DNA from: JANQJA01 sp047947185 | GTDB taxonomy: Bacteria > Pseudomonadota > Gammaproteobacteria > Pseudomonadales > Azotimanducaceae | DNA: 64,000 nt | Direction of reading: 5' to 3' | NCBI GenBank assembly: GCA_047947185.1 | Contig: CP170502.1 | Location: 2,728,001 to 2,792,000 of the forward strand | In this document: in pieces, positions 35,696-44,554 of the stretch | Layout of the letters: each line of letters opens with the position of its first letter | Numbering within the stretch: the first letter of the stretch is position 1 | Notes under the pieces: model-generated | Database searches by the model: none | What the model was told of the DNA's origin: nothing | What the model saw: only the letters and a program-made list of their open reading frames with translations | Translations under genes and position numbers: made by a program

Positions 35696-36021
35696 TTGTT
35701 TTGATTCGCGAAGTACGCCGTCGCTTTTTTTAGGAACTCAAGCTCCTCTTTGAGTGATTGATTTTCCTTTCGGAGTGCACGCACCTCATCACTTTCCGGC
35801 TTCGAGTAATCAACACCATCGGCTTTGTGAAATTGGCTTCGGATCGTTTCTCCTGACTTCAGTTTCGCCATCTTTTTGTACTGACTCCGCCAGTTGTAGA
35901 TTTGGTTGACACTGACACCGAGGTCCTTCGCTACCTGAGTTGCATTGACCCCGGGCTCATCTGCTCGACGTACGGCTTCGCGGCGAAACTGATCAGTATA
36001 TGGTTGCTTTTTCTTCGACAT
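35692..36021 (-). CDS. IS3-family OrfA (helix-turn-helix)
   Basis: 109 residues. MSKKKQPYTDQFRREAVRRA and TQVAKDLGVSVNQIYNWRSQY form the DNA-binding helix-turn-helix, followed by a leucine-zipper-like helix (VRALRKENQSLKEELEFLKKA). Its TGA overlaps the OrfB GTG. Confidence 0.92.
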   Translation of the reverse strand: MSKKKQPYTDQFRREAVRRADEPGVNATQVAKDLGVSVNQIYNWRSQYKKMAKLKSGETIRSQFHKADGVDYSKPESDEVRALRKENQSLKEELEFLKKATAYFANQNK

Positions 36022-36073
36022 TTCCCTTCTCCATTTGTCTTAAGGAAGTGTCTACTTTTCGTGGGTAGGTCTA

Positions 36074-37024
36074 ATAGAGAAGTACAGGTTGAAATTTTAG
36101 AGCGCCTGTTTGAATTAGACGCTAAGAAAACCACGGATCTTGCAGATGCACTTTACCATCAACCTGCGCTGGACTATGTGTCCACAGATATCAGCGAACA
36201 AGAGAAGGCGCTCTTTTTTAGGCAGTACCCTTTACTCATTTGTCTGAGTTGTGAAATTCCAAATGTGGGTGACTACCATTGTGACGATTTTTCAGGTGTG
36301 CCCATCATTGTTGTTCGGCAGAAAGCTGGTGGTGTAGCGGCGTATCTTAATATTTGTCGTCACCGGGGGGCTCGATTAGCTTGTGACAGTGGTGGTGGTC
36401 TTCGTCAGCTACGATGCCCGTATCACTCCTGGCGTTATTCGGCTGATTCTGGAGATTTGCTCTCTATCCCGTTTGAAGAAGGTTTTGACGGTATAAACAA
36501 GAGCGAGCATGGTCTCCATAAATTACCAGTTGTTGAGCATGGTGGCCTTGTTTTTGTTAAACCCACACCGGGTGAAGGCATTAATGCGTCTGCTTTTTTG
36601 TCTGAATTTGAACCTGATCTTATTTCATATGGTATTGAGGGATACCATCACTTCGAGACCAGAGTCCTTGAGGCACCGATTAACTGGAAATTGGTCGTTG
36701 ATACATTTTTGGAGACTTACCACATAAGTACTTTGCACCGTGACACCATCGCGCCCATCATTCACAGCAACCTGAGTGTGTTTACACCGCAGGGAGATCA
36801 CCTTCGAATGGTCGCGCCCAGGAAAACATTCAACGAATTAGAAAATGTTGAAAAAGACTCATGGGAGCTCATTCGCCATTCAGCAATTGTCTATATTCTG
36901 TTTCCTAATACCGTCTTTATAATTCAGGGCGATCATCTGGAAACCTGGCGTGTGTACCCTGGGGCTGGGCCGAGTGAATCTCGGATGTATGTTTCTCTGT
37001 ATACACCTGAGGCGACTACCCCTG
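36074..37024 (+). pseudogene. Second Rieske oxygenase alpha subunit, disrupted at both ends by IS elements
   Basis: The frame runs from the IS3 edge (REVQVEILERLFELDAKK) to LYTPEATTP, where the next IS begins. It keeps the Rieske cluster (CRHRGARLAC, then CPYHSWRYS) and the iron-site residues (LETYHISTLHRD). The start codon is at 34787 on the far side of IS3. The last roughly 60-70 residues expected for the family are absent and are not found after the second IS. Distinct from the intact Rieske protein at 30027. Base composition looks more AT-rich than its neighbours, suggesting separate ancestry. Confidence 0.85.
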
Positions 37025-37099
37025 TGTGTTAACCTGAGTCCAGACACTCCGTGTTTGGGATAACATAGAACTCAGGGTGACAACCCAGGATGTAATGAA

Positions 37100-37495
37100 A
37101 TGCCAAAACCGACCAACAGTACACAGGTTACACCGGAACCCGCACTGGAAAAACGTACCCGTCGCCAGTTCACGCCGGAGTACAAGTTACGCATTATCGC
37201 TGAAGCAGATGCGTGCAAGTATGGTGAGCTCGGTGCGTTACTGCGCAGGGAGAATCTCTATAGCAATCAGTTGTCTGACTGGCGCCGGGAGTATGCCGAG
37301 AAAGGCGTTGCAGGATTGAGTAAAAGCGCACCTGGCCCGCTGCCGTCAAAGACACCAGATCAGCGCCGTATCGAGCAGCTCGAGAAGGAAAACAGCCGGT
37401 TGACGCGCAAGCTTGGTATTGCCAACGACTGCCTGGATCTCCAAAAAAAAGCCTTGGCGATGCTCGATCGTTTACGCAATGGGAGCGAGCTGTGA
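37100..37495 (+). CDS. IS3-family OrfA (second element)
   Basis: 131 residues. EKRTRRQFTPEYKLRIIAEAD and YGELGALLRRENLYSNQLSDWRREY form the helix-turn-helix; a coiled coil follows (RRIEQLEKENSRLTRKLGIA). Its stop overlaps the GTG of OrfB. Confidence 0.88.
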   Translation: MPKPTNSTQVTPEPALEKRTRRQFTPEYKLRIIAEADACKYGELGALLRRENLYSNQLSDWRREYAEKGVAGLSKSAPGPLPSKTPDQRRIEQLEKENSRLTRKLGIANDCLDLQKKALAMLDRLRNGSEL

Positions 37496-38559
37496 GCACT
37501 GCCATAGCAGAACGGCCGGATACGCTATCAATGACACGAGCCTGCCAGGTACTGGCCCTAAATCGCAGTACGGTGTACGCGCGTCAGCGTCGTGCTGCCA
37601 ATGATGAACCGCCCAATCGCTCGCGCCAGCATGCAGTGCAACCACGGGCTTTGAGCCCACAGGAACGCACTACCGTCATTGATACGCTGCACAGCGAGGC
37701 ATACTGCGACCAACCGCCTGCCGAGGTGTACCAGCGCCTGCTGGAACAAGAGCGCTACCTGTGTTCCGTGAGCACGATGCATCGCCTTCTCAAAGGCGTG
37801 CAAGAGACTGGTGACCGGCGTAATCAAAGGCCCGCGCAGCATCATGCCATCCCGCGTTTGTTAGCGACTGCCCCTAACGAAGTCTGGTCTTGGGACATCA
37901 CGAAACTGCCGCTCGTGCGCCGGGGGATCTATCTGTCGCTGTACGTTGTACTCGATCTGTTCAGCCGGTTTGTCGTGGCCTGGATGGTCTCGGTGAAGGA
38001 GAACAGCGCCCTGTCCAGGCAACTGATGGATGAGGCCACGGCACGTTACGGCATCACCAGGGGACAGCTCACGATCCACCAGGATCGCGGCTCACCGATG
38101 ATTGCCCACGGCTATCTGGATCTATTGCGGGGCCTTGATGTCACCTGCAGCCATAGCAGGCCACGGGTGAGTAACGACAACGCCTTCAGTGAAAGCCAGT
38201 TCAAGACGCAGAAGTACCAACCGGACTACCCCGGTCGATTTGATCATCCCGCCCATGCGCGCAACTGGTGTGAAGATTACTTCGCCTGGTACAACTTCCA
38301 GCACCATCACAGCGGCCTGGCCGGGTTCACCCCCGAGCAGGTATTTACCGGGCGTTATCGTGAGGTTGCGAACGACAAGCAACGAGCACTGGATGCGCGC
38401 TATGCCAGAAACCCCGAGCGTTTTGTCCGTGGCAGGCCGATGGTACCCATGCCGCCAACAAGCGTCGCAATAAACCCTGTCGCACCCGGTGATGACGGCA
38501 CTATCATCGACGATCGCGTCAACTTCCCGACGCTGACTGCAGCGGGCTACGTGAAATAG
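37492..38559 (+). CDS. IS3-family transposase OrfB (second element)
   Basis: 355 residues from GTG 37492. DDE core: NEVWSWDITKLPL (Asp), LTIHQDRGSPM (Asp) and VSNDNAFSESQFKTQKY (Glu), with HHHSGLAGFTPEQVF after it. Intact frame. Different subgroup from the element at 34795. Confidence 0.92.
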   Translation: MSTAIAERPDTLSMTRACQVLALNRSTVYARQRRAANDEPPNRSRQHAVQPRALSPQERTTVIDTLHSEAYCDQPPAEVYQRLLEQERYLCSVSTMHRLLKGVQETGDRRNQRPAQHHAIPRLLATAPNEVWSWDITKLPLVRRGIYLSLYVVLDLFSRFVVAWMVSVKENSALSRQLMDEATARYGITRGQLTIHQDRGSPMIAHGYLDLLRGLDVTCSHSRPRVSNDNAFSESQFKTQKYQPDYPGRFDHPAHARNWCEDYFAWYNFQHHHSGLAGFTPEQVFTGRYREVANDKQRALDARYARNPERFVRGRPMVPMPPTSVAINPVAPGDDGTIIDDRVNFPTLTAAGYVK

Positions 38560-38626
38560 ATGTTATTTATGAAATGACTGTCCATATGAGGTTGACACGT
38601 TCCGGCTGGCCCACCGGTAAAGCAGC

Positions 38627-38836
38627 ATGAAGAATCGCATCAGGGTGTTGCGGGCGGAAAGGGGCTGGAGCCAGGCAGCACTCGCCGAGAGGGTTGCCGT
38701 ATCGCGCAATTCCATCAACGCTGTGGAAAACGGCAAGTTTGATCCATCGTTGCCGCTCGCCTTCAGGATTGCAGACATCTTTGAGCTGCCTGTGGAGGAA
38801 ATATTCCTGCGCGATGAGGCTGACAGCGACAAATAG
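38627..38836 (+). CDS. Small XRE-family helix-turn-helix regulator
   Basis: 69 residues, essentially one HTH_3 domain: IRVLRAERGWSQAALAERVAVSRNSINAVENGKFDPSLPLAFRIADIFELPVEEIF. This short type usually lies beside a small membrane protein gene and controls it; no clear partner remains, possibly because the IS next door removed it. Target unknown. Confidence 0.9.
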   Translation: MKNRIRVLRAERGWSQAALAERVAVSRNSINAVENGKFDPSLPLAFRIADIFELPVEEIFLRDEADSDK

Positions 38837-39195
38837 CTATCACTGCCAGGCGCGGTCGATGCGATAGTCCCTGCCTGGCGCTGCGCCGGGTATGCGCCTG
38901 GCGGCGCTTCTTGCAAAGCGCAATGACAAGCCTATACTTTTCGCTACAGGTTTCTATGGTCTGGTTGCCGGCTTCTTCATTAGCCAGAACCAGGTTTTCG
39001 TATGCAATACAATGATGTCCTGTGGTGCCTTGTCCATTGTTTACTAATCGCTGTGACGAAGGAGCACACAACACGCAGCTGAAGCGGAGGTTGTAGTGTG
39101 ACGCTTTGGGTCCCAACGAGCATGTACACTTTCCCCTCAGCTTCGATCCGTTACGGTTGCCGAGTACTGCGGGCGTCGCGCATGAACGTCAAATT
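38837..39195 (+). other. Intergenic region, one weak 51-codon frame
   Basis: About 360 bp. A frame at 38892-39047 encodes a short hydrophobic peptide (ILFATGFYGLVAGFFISQ) with no recognised family; it could be a relic of a membrane gene paired with the XRE regulator. No terminator or RNA gene was recognised. Confidence 0.25.
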
Positions 39196-39330
39196 ATGAG
39201 CACCGGGACAACTTACTACCTGGGCGCAGTTGTCGCTGGTTTTGGCGCAACTCTGCTCATGGACCTTTGGGCACTCTTCATGAAGCGTGGCTGTAACATT
39301 ACATCGGCCAACTATGGGACACTCGCTACC
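39196..39330 (+). pseudogene. N-terminal remnant of a DUF2938-like membrane protein
   Basis: MSTGTTYYLGAVVAGFGATL then LMDLWALFMKRGCNITSANYG resembles the N-terminus of DUF2938 proteins, which normally exceed 150 residues. After this stretch the frame runs by chance into the protease gene at 39373. I regard it as a truncated gene rather than part of the protease. Confidence 0.5.
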
Positions 39331-39372
39331 GCTCACTACAAATGCACTACCCCCGCCCTCCTTCGTACGAAA

Positions 39373-40557
39373 ATGAAGTTTCATAAAGTACTTGGCGCTG
39401 TGTTTATCTTCTATGCGAATGGCCTTTTAGCGGATCAAACCCTGCCAAGCTGGATCAGAGAAGGCCCCTATCTCGACAATCCCTCTGCTTCATTTGAAGT
39501 GCCAATTGACGTAGTCGCGACGAAAATGTACGTCAACATAAAGATCGGCGATAACCCGCGTCGATTTGTTGTTGATACAGGCTCTCCGTCAATGATCGAC
39601 CGTGCGCTCGTTGAAGAGTTAGGGATCAAGGTCGTTGATACCAACATGGGAAGAGATGCTCATGGTGTTGTGGTCGAAACTGAAATTGTTCAAACCAATA
39701 TACAAATAGGTGGTATCTCGATTCAAAAGGTACCGATGATGTCAGCAGACTTCTCTACTTCCATAGTGACAAAAGAGTTCGTAGGTGATGGCGTGCTTGG
39801 TTCAGATTTGCTTCCTCTCGGGGCCTGGCAGTTGGATCTCAAAGATTCCGTACTTCGATTCAATACAAACCTGGAATCCCTGCCCCATATCGAAAAATCA
39901 AAGAAGTTGAAGCTGTATCAATTTGGCTACCCCTACATGCCCATTTTCGATGTGACTTACGCAAAACGAGCCCGCAGCAAAGCGATGTTCGATACAGGAT
40001 CTCCGACGTTTTTTGCGATCTCTTCACCCGATTTGATCGGGTCCAGAAAGGCTTCCGGGATAGGCAAGACAGTAAGTGGATACGGATCACCAGGAAGCTC
40101 ACTAGGCGGACAAGCACCAGATGCCAAACTCTTACAAGTAGAGCTGAAAAACCTCGCCATAGACACACTAAACCTGGGACGTGTTGTGGCTGTTGGGCGA
40201 GATTTATCCCCAAGTCTTATTGGCGCCAAAATCCTGGAGCGTTATGTTGTTACCTTGGATTCTCGCTCCGAAAGCGCGTATTTTGAGGAGTATGCTGATG
40301 GGTTTTTCACAGAATCATCTTTTGGCTTTTCTTTAGCATTTGATAAGAAACTTTCTATCGGCGCGGTCTGGGAAGATTCTCCTGCAGAGGCAGCCGGGCT
40401 TCGAGCCGGATTGGAGTTGATATCAATTAATGGTGTGGATGTGGAACTTACAAGAGAGGGCTTGCTGAGTGCTGTCAAGGCAATGGAAGGACAAGAGATA
40501 GAACTGGTCTGGAAAGACGGGACAGCCAGGCTAACGAGGACATATCTCATTCAATAG
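39373..40557 (+). CDS. Exported aspartyl-protease-like protein with two DTGS domains and a PDZ domain
   Basis: 394 residues from ATG 39373, chosen because MKFHKVLGAVFIFYANGLLA reads as a signal peptide; the frame is open further upstream. Two retropepsin-like halves, each with an active-site motif: FVVDTGSPSMIDRAL (about residue 70) and AMFDTGSPTFFAISS (about 210). A C-terminal PDZ domain follows (AVWEDSPAEAAGLRAGLELISINGVD). Two DTG halves in one chain would form a pepsin-like site without dimerisation. Probably a periplasmic or secreted protease. Confidence 0.83.
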   Translation: MKFHKVLGAVFIFYANGLLADQTLPSWIREGPYLDNPSASFEVPIDVVATKMYVNIKIGDNPRRFVVDTGSPSMIDRALVEELGIKVVDTNMGRDAHGVVVETEIVQTNIQIGGISIQKVPMMSADFSTSIVTKEFVGDGVLGSDLLPLGAWQLDLKDSVLRFNTNLESLPHIEKSKKLKLYQFGYPYMPIFDVTYAKRARSKAMFDTGSPTFFAISSPDLIGSRKASGIGKTVSGYGSPGSSLGGQAPDAKLLQVELKNLAIDTLNLGRVVAVGRDLSPSLIGAKILERYVVTLDSRSESAYFEEYADGFFTESSFGFSLAFDKKLSIGAVWEDSPAEAAGLRAGLELISINGVDVELTREGLLSAVKAMEGQEIELVWKDGTARLTRTYLIQ

Positions 40558-40676
40558 AGTAAGTCGCAGCGGAACGCAGGCCGGGCGGAGCGCCACCGTG
40601 CTGTTCGAGTGGGTTTCAAGCCGCCGGCCATGATGTCAACCTGGTTGCACCGGCAACTGTTTGAGAGAGACTGTGA

Positions 40677-41192
40677 ATGAAACCACTGATACTGGCTGTC
40701 CTGATCGCAGCAAGTTGGAGTTCAATGGCCATGGAACCCAGAACTGAAAACACCTTTCAGCTGAGTGAAGGTCAATCACCCCCGGATGCCAATCTTGAAG
40801 ACATCGCCTGGCTTTCTGGCGCCTGGACAGGTACCGCCTTTGGCAGTGAGTTTGAGGCAGTCTGGTCTCCACCCAGTGCCGGCTCCATGATTGGAAGCTT
40901 CAAGCTGATAAACAACGGCGAAGTGAATTTTTATGAGATCCTGATCATCACCAAGGATGACGGGAGACTGAACATGAAAGTCAAACACTTCTCAGCTGAC
41001 TTTCTTGCATGGGAAGAAAAAGCAGAGTTCACCAACTTTAAGCTCGTGGGATTGGAGGAAAGAGCCGTACACTTCTCCGGCTTAAGTCTGCGCCAGATTG
41101 ACGCCAACACGATGCATGGCTATATCGTGATGCGCATGAAAGATGGATCGCTCCGGGAAGAGAAACTCATCTATCACAGACGACAGCTCTAA
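40677..41192 (+). CDS. DUF6265-like exported protein
   Basis: 171 residues with a short N-terminal signal (MKPLILAVLIAASWSSMAME). The body starts LEDIAWLSGAWTGTAFGSEFEAVWSPPSAGSMIGSF and matches the WLxGxW...EEVWSPP...MxGxFR pattern of DUF6265. Likely a lipocalin-like beta-barrel; function unknown. Preceded by a short gap carrying a stub of an unrelated frame (HDVNLVAPATV). Confidence 0.8.
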   Translation: MKPLILAVLIAASWSSMAMEPRTENTFQLSEGQSPPDANLEDIAWLSGAWTGTAFGSEFEAVWSPPSAGSMIGSFKLINNGEVNFYEILIITKDDGRLNMKVKHFSADFLAWEEKAEFTNFKLVGLEERAVHFSGLSLRQIDANTMHGYIVMRMKDGSLREEKLIYHRRQL

Positions 41193-41410
41193 ACCTTGTA
41201 GGCTAACAGAGCCCGAGCGCATTTCACCGTAACTTAACTCGCCAGTGGGCGACTCCAGATAATAATCCCTTAGGGCGTTGTGGTGCACCGTCCAATTATC
41301 CCAAGGCACAGGGGTGCACTCCTGCCATTTCCAGCCGGTCTGCTATCCGCTCTATCGCGGTGCAGTAAACTCAATCAAACTGGCTTACGGGTGGTGTGTC
41401 CGATCGATTT

Positions 41411-42778
41411 TTATTCATCTACCCCGGATTGATTCGCGCGAACCAGACCCGCAAACACGTCTATCGCCGGCATGAAGAAATATCCCCCGCCAGTCACTTC
41501 AATAAAATCGTCAAGGCCCTCCAGGCTTCTGGACATTGGCGTTGCTGGCAGTGTGAAGGCGTTGACCCCGGTACGATCGCCCATGATCGGGTCAGTCTCC
41601 CCTGATTTCGCCACGCCCGTCCCGTTTATCCATGACTCCTGGATGTGCTCAAACTGCCTTGCGAAAGATACGTTGAAACACATGAATTGAAGGCCGACTT
41701 CGTCCCGTCCTTTACGGTACATTCGGGAACGACGAAGAATTCTGTGTCGATTGGATATTCGAAGGCTCTGCTCGGGGTCACTGGTCAGGCCATCCCGCGG
41801 ATTGGCCCGTCGGATGTGCGCACCCAGGGGGCACTGGAAGCCATGTTTGTCAGATGTTGCATAACCAAAGTCATTGGTGTCATTGATAGTGTGGTCTGAC
41901 CGCTCCGGTGAGAGGGTTGTTGGCGTGCCATCCCGCCATCGCCCCATCATTTTTGCCGCCAGCATTTCCTCTGGTAAATCTGGTTGTGCATTTTCTCGCA
42001 GAAATCTGTCAAACCGCTGCGGATACTGTCTTATCTGTCGAATCACAAGGAAAGACCCATCCCTGCCAAATTCGGTCATCCCGGCGTGGTCGATGGACGC
42101 GGGGAGATCACGAAATCGCGGATCGTCCGTCAGTGGCGGTGGCGGCAGACCGCCCCTTTCGTCAGCATAGCCAAAAATAAACTCCCCGGGCGCAATTTCC
42201 GGCGTGCCATTATTCCTGCTGTTTGAGGCACCCCTGATCCTCGGGTTGGACAGGCCATCCCTGAAGCCGAAATGTTCATGACGCTCCAGGTAGGTTGGGA
42301 TAATTCTGAGTGCGCCATCCACCTGTTCGCCGGAAAGCCGAAGCCTGTTGATTTCAGATTCAAGTTCAGCTTCAGACAGGGCACAGACGACCAGCGCGAA
42401 GTCTTCTGCGTTGCCGGCACCCCACTCCCAGGCGTCTTGTGATAGTCCATCTCCCAGCACATTGCGGGCACGTTCAGATGCCATGCCTTCAACAAACTCA
42501 TGGGGAAAACCTGCCCTGCACTCAACCCCAAGCTTCTCCAGACCTGACCTTGAAAGCGCCAGGTTATGCAGGATAGTGGAATTCGCGACCACTTCAGCAC
42601 ATTCAGCGCTGGCTAGGCTGACATTGGCAGATAGCCACGAAGCCAATGTAACGCCATCTTCGAAACAACCCAGCACCAGCGCACTATAACGATGTCTTAC
42701 CAGTCCCCACCGCAGCATTGCCTGGATGTTCGGCCAGTCAACCTCTGTTCTAACCTGTTTACCATCTGATGGGTGCAT
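41411..42778 (-). CDS. DyP-type heme peroxidase
   Basis: 455 residues, no signal peptide, so probably cytoplasmic or exported by another route. The DyP marks are FGFRDGLSNPRIRG (the GxxDG motif with the catalytic Asp) and CPLGAHIRRANPRD with the proximal heme His at 321; LRRSRMYRKG and GLQFMCFNVSFARQFEHIQ also fit the long-form DyPs. Oxidises substrates with H2O2. Its ATG abuts the stop of the 591-residue membrane protein (TAGATG), making them translationally coupled with the P450. Confidence 0.93.
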   Translation of the reverse strand: MHPSDGKQVRTEVDWPNIQAMLRWGLVRHRYSALVLGCFEDGVTLASWLSANVSLASAECAEVVANSTILHNLALSRSGLEKLGVECRAGFPHEFVEGMASERARNVLGDGLSQDAWEWGAGNAEDFALVVCALSEAELESEINRLRLSGEQVDGALRIIPTYLERHEHFGFRDGLSNPRIRGASNSRNNGTPEIAPGEFIFGYADERGGLPPPPLTDDPRFRDLPASIDHAGMTEFGRDGSFLVIRQIRQYPQRFDRFLRENAQPDLPEEMLAAKMMGRWRDGTPTTLSPERSDHTINDTNDFGYATSDKHGFQCPLGAHIRRANPRDGLTSDPEQSLRISNRHRILRRSRMYRKGRDEVGLQFMCFNVSFARQFEHIQESWINGTGVAKSGETDPIMGDRTGVNAFTLPATPMSRSLEGLDDFIEVTGGGYFFMPAIDVFAGLVRANQSGVDE

Positions 42779-44554
42779 CTAAATGAGCCCCATGACATGT
42801 TCACATTCGGCGTTGGTCGGACTCGAAGAACCCAGTATCCTCCTGAGTTCTTCCGCCTGCCTGATGTCACGCACCGTCAATTCAGGGTAGTTGGCGTGAT
42901 GCAGCAAATTCGGATACTGACTTTGCCGTGCATAGGACTTGAATCTCTGCGCGTACTGCGCTCCGCCCAGCAGCAACCAATGTGTCAAAGGGAAACCTGT
43001 CGTGTGAGTCCAGATGGAATTCAGGCCAATGCTCGCCTGATCGATGAATTCGTCCAGGTACGCCTCCCAGGCGTGGTCGTAATTGCTCAGGAATACCAGT
43101 TTGTCGTGGATCACAAGCCATCGGGCAAAATGAATCGTTTTGATACCTGATAGTTCGCCGCGCGTACCACGCACACTATCGATAAACATGATTAGATTCA
43201 GGGTGAGCCTGAGCACCCACTTTCGCCCTGGTTTGATTGTGGTCACACTGGCAAGCTGGTTCAGTTGGCGTCCTCGCGTTGCTTCCTGCAGCAGGACGTC
43301 AGTTCCCCGCCTGCCAGGTATCCAGACCTGCTGCCCCTCATTGCACCTGTTCCTTTCACCTGCCTCGAAATAACACAGGCAAAGCACAGCAAATAAAGCG
43401 GCTAACACGACCAACCAGACCAGGAGGGAGCAACCCCAGACAACGGGCAGAGGTACAATGGGTGCAATCGCCATTGCGAGTGGCACACCCAGAAACACAC
43501 CCTTTGCAAAAGATGTTTTGCGATAAACAACCGCGCTATAGAACAGCAAGCCACCTATCACCAACCAGGATAACAGCTGGCCGGACGCCATTTGAACCGT
43601 TTGGCCCAACCCTCCATAAGAAAGGACAAGGAGAGCAGAAAAGACCAGGCTAATAACAACCGATGCCGCCGCAACAAACCGGTCAATAGATGCGGTCCTG
43701 GCGACGGCCGACACGCCCCCTGTCAACACCAATACGGAACCCAACAGCAAGGCAAGATACATCAACCAGGTGTGGAGGGAGATTGCGTCGGATGCAATGG
43801 AAACAATGACTGTAATTGATGAAACGAGGCTACTAATCCAGCCTGGTATTCTTGTCGTGGTGCTCGTGGTCAGGATGACGAGAGCGGTCCCCGACACGAG
43901 CCCGACAGTCGTCAAGAACATGATGAGTCCTGCAGTATAGGTCGCCCAGTGGCCGGAATTGCCAAGGGACGTACCCAATACAAAAATGAGCGAAAAGAGC
44001 ATTCCGGTCACTACTGAACCGGCGGTCAGGATGGGCCCTATGCCAGCAAGCCAGTCATCAACAGACCACCGCATCTGTAAAAAAGGCGTGATGCCTGGAT
44101 GGGATTGTAGAGACCTCACCCGTTCCCTTGCGTTGGCGCCGACCAGTTCGTGACTGATTTCTCGTGAGCGGCTTAACAGTGCGTGATTGGCGCGAATGTT
44201 TGCGGCCGTGGCACCTCGAAACGCAACAAAAAGGTAACCCTGCCCTTGATTGGCAGCCATCAATCGCTCCTGGATTTCCTGGGGCGGGATATTCAGATGT
44301 GCCATGCAGTCAGCTACAAGAGCTGACCTTGCCAGACTCTTGGCCAGTTCGCGGAAGTCCCCATCAAAATTCAGCTCAATCACCAGCGAGCGGCAGCCTT
44401 CATAAAGCGGGAGTATGCAGAAACTCGCATAGTGAAGCGCCTGGATTGAACCGAGGTCATTGTTCCCCTGGAAAATGGTGTCCATGCCCTCAGCAATGGC
44501 GTCTGGCAAATCAAAAACCAGTGTTGCGCCTCGCTGTCTCACGTGCGGTTCCAC
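42779..44554 (-). CDS. Unrecognised 591-residue membrane protein between P450 and DyP genes
   Basis: GTG start overlapping the P450 stop by 16 bp. Layout: a soluble N-terminal region (about 1-165), about eight hydrophobic helices (about 175-405), and a soluble C-terminal region (about 430-591). The two soluble parts look related: SIQALHYASF...LVIELNFDGDFRELAKSLAR versus GIKTIHFARW...LVFLSNYDHAWEAYLDEF. The pattern recalls alpha/beta-barrel domains of the DyP/EthD type, which is inference. No known family assigned. Operon position suggests that it anchors or feeds the peroxidase or P450 at the membrane. Confidence 0.8.
   Translation of the reverse strand: MEPHVRQRGATLVFDLPDAIAEGMDTIFQGNNDLGSIQALHYASFCILPLYEGCRSLVIELNFDGDFRELAKSLARSALVADCMAHLNIPPQEIQERLMAANQGQGYLFVAFRGATAANIRANHALLSRSREISHELVGANARERVRSLQSHPGITPFLQMRWSVDDWLAGIGPILTAGSVVTGMLFSLIFVLGTSLGNSGHWATYTAGLIMFLTTVGLVSGTALVILTTSTTTRIPGWISSLVSSITVIVSIASDAISLHTWLMYLALLLGSVLVLTGGVSAVARTASIDRFVAAASVVISLVFSALLVLSYGGLGQTVQMASGQLLSWLVIGGLLFYSAVVYRKTSFAKGVFLGVPLAMAIAPIVPLPVVWGCSLLVWLVVLAALFAVLCLCYFEAGERNRCNEGQQVWIPGRRGTDVLLQEATRGRQLNQLASVTTIKPGRKWVLRLTLNLIMFIDSVRGTRGELSGIKTIHFARWLVIHDKLVFLSNYDHAWEAYLDEFIDQASIGLNSIWTHTTGFPLTHWLLLGGAQYAQRFKSYARQSQYPNLLHHANYPELTVRDIRQAEELRRILGSSSPTNAECEHVMGLI

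Larger units (their letters stand above)
34795..36073 (-). mobile_element. IS3-family insertion sequence (1279 bp)
   Basis: Imperfect terminal inverted repeats: TGGTCCTACCCACAGAAAG on the left, and TAGACCTACCCACGAAAAG as the reverse complement of the right end. A 4-bp target duplication ATAG lies at 34791-34794 and 36074-36077. Carries overlapping orfA and orfB on the - strand. Inserted inside the first codons of a Rieske oxygenase gene. Confidence 0.88.
37025..38599 (+). mobile_element. Second IS3-family insertion sequence (approximate ends)
   Basis: Edges are placed by imperfect inverted ends: GTGTTAACCTGAG near 37026, and GTGTCAACCTCAT as the reverse complement near 38598. No target duplication is visible, and the interrupted Rieske gene does not resume on the right, so a deletion or rearrangement accompanied the insertion. 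Carries two overlapping transposase genes. Confidence 0.7.

Noticed and set aside
39106..39372. The upstream extension of the protease as part of its coding sequence
   Set aside because: ATG 39373 begins a clear signal peptide; the upstream stretch matches a different membrane-protein family.
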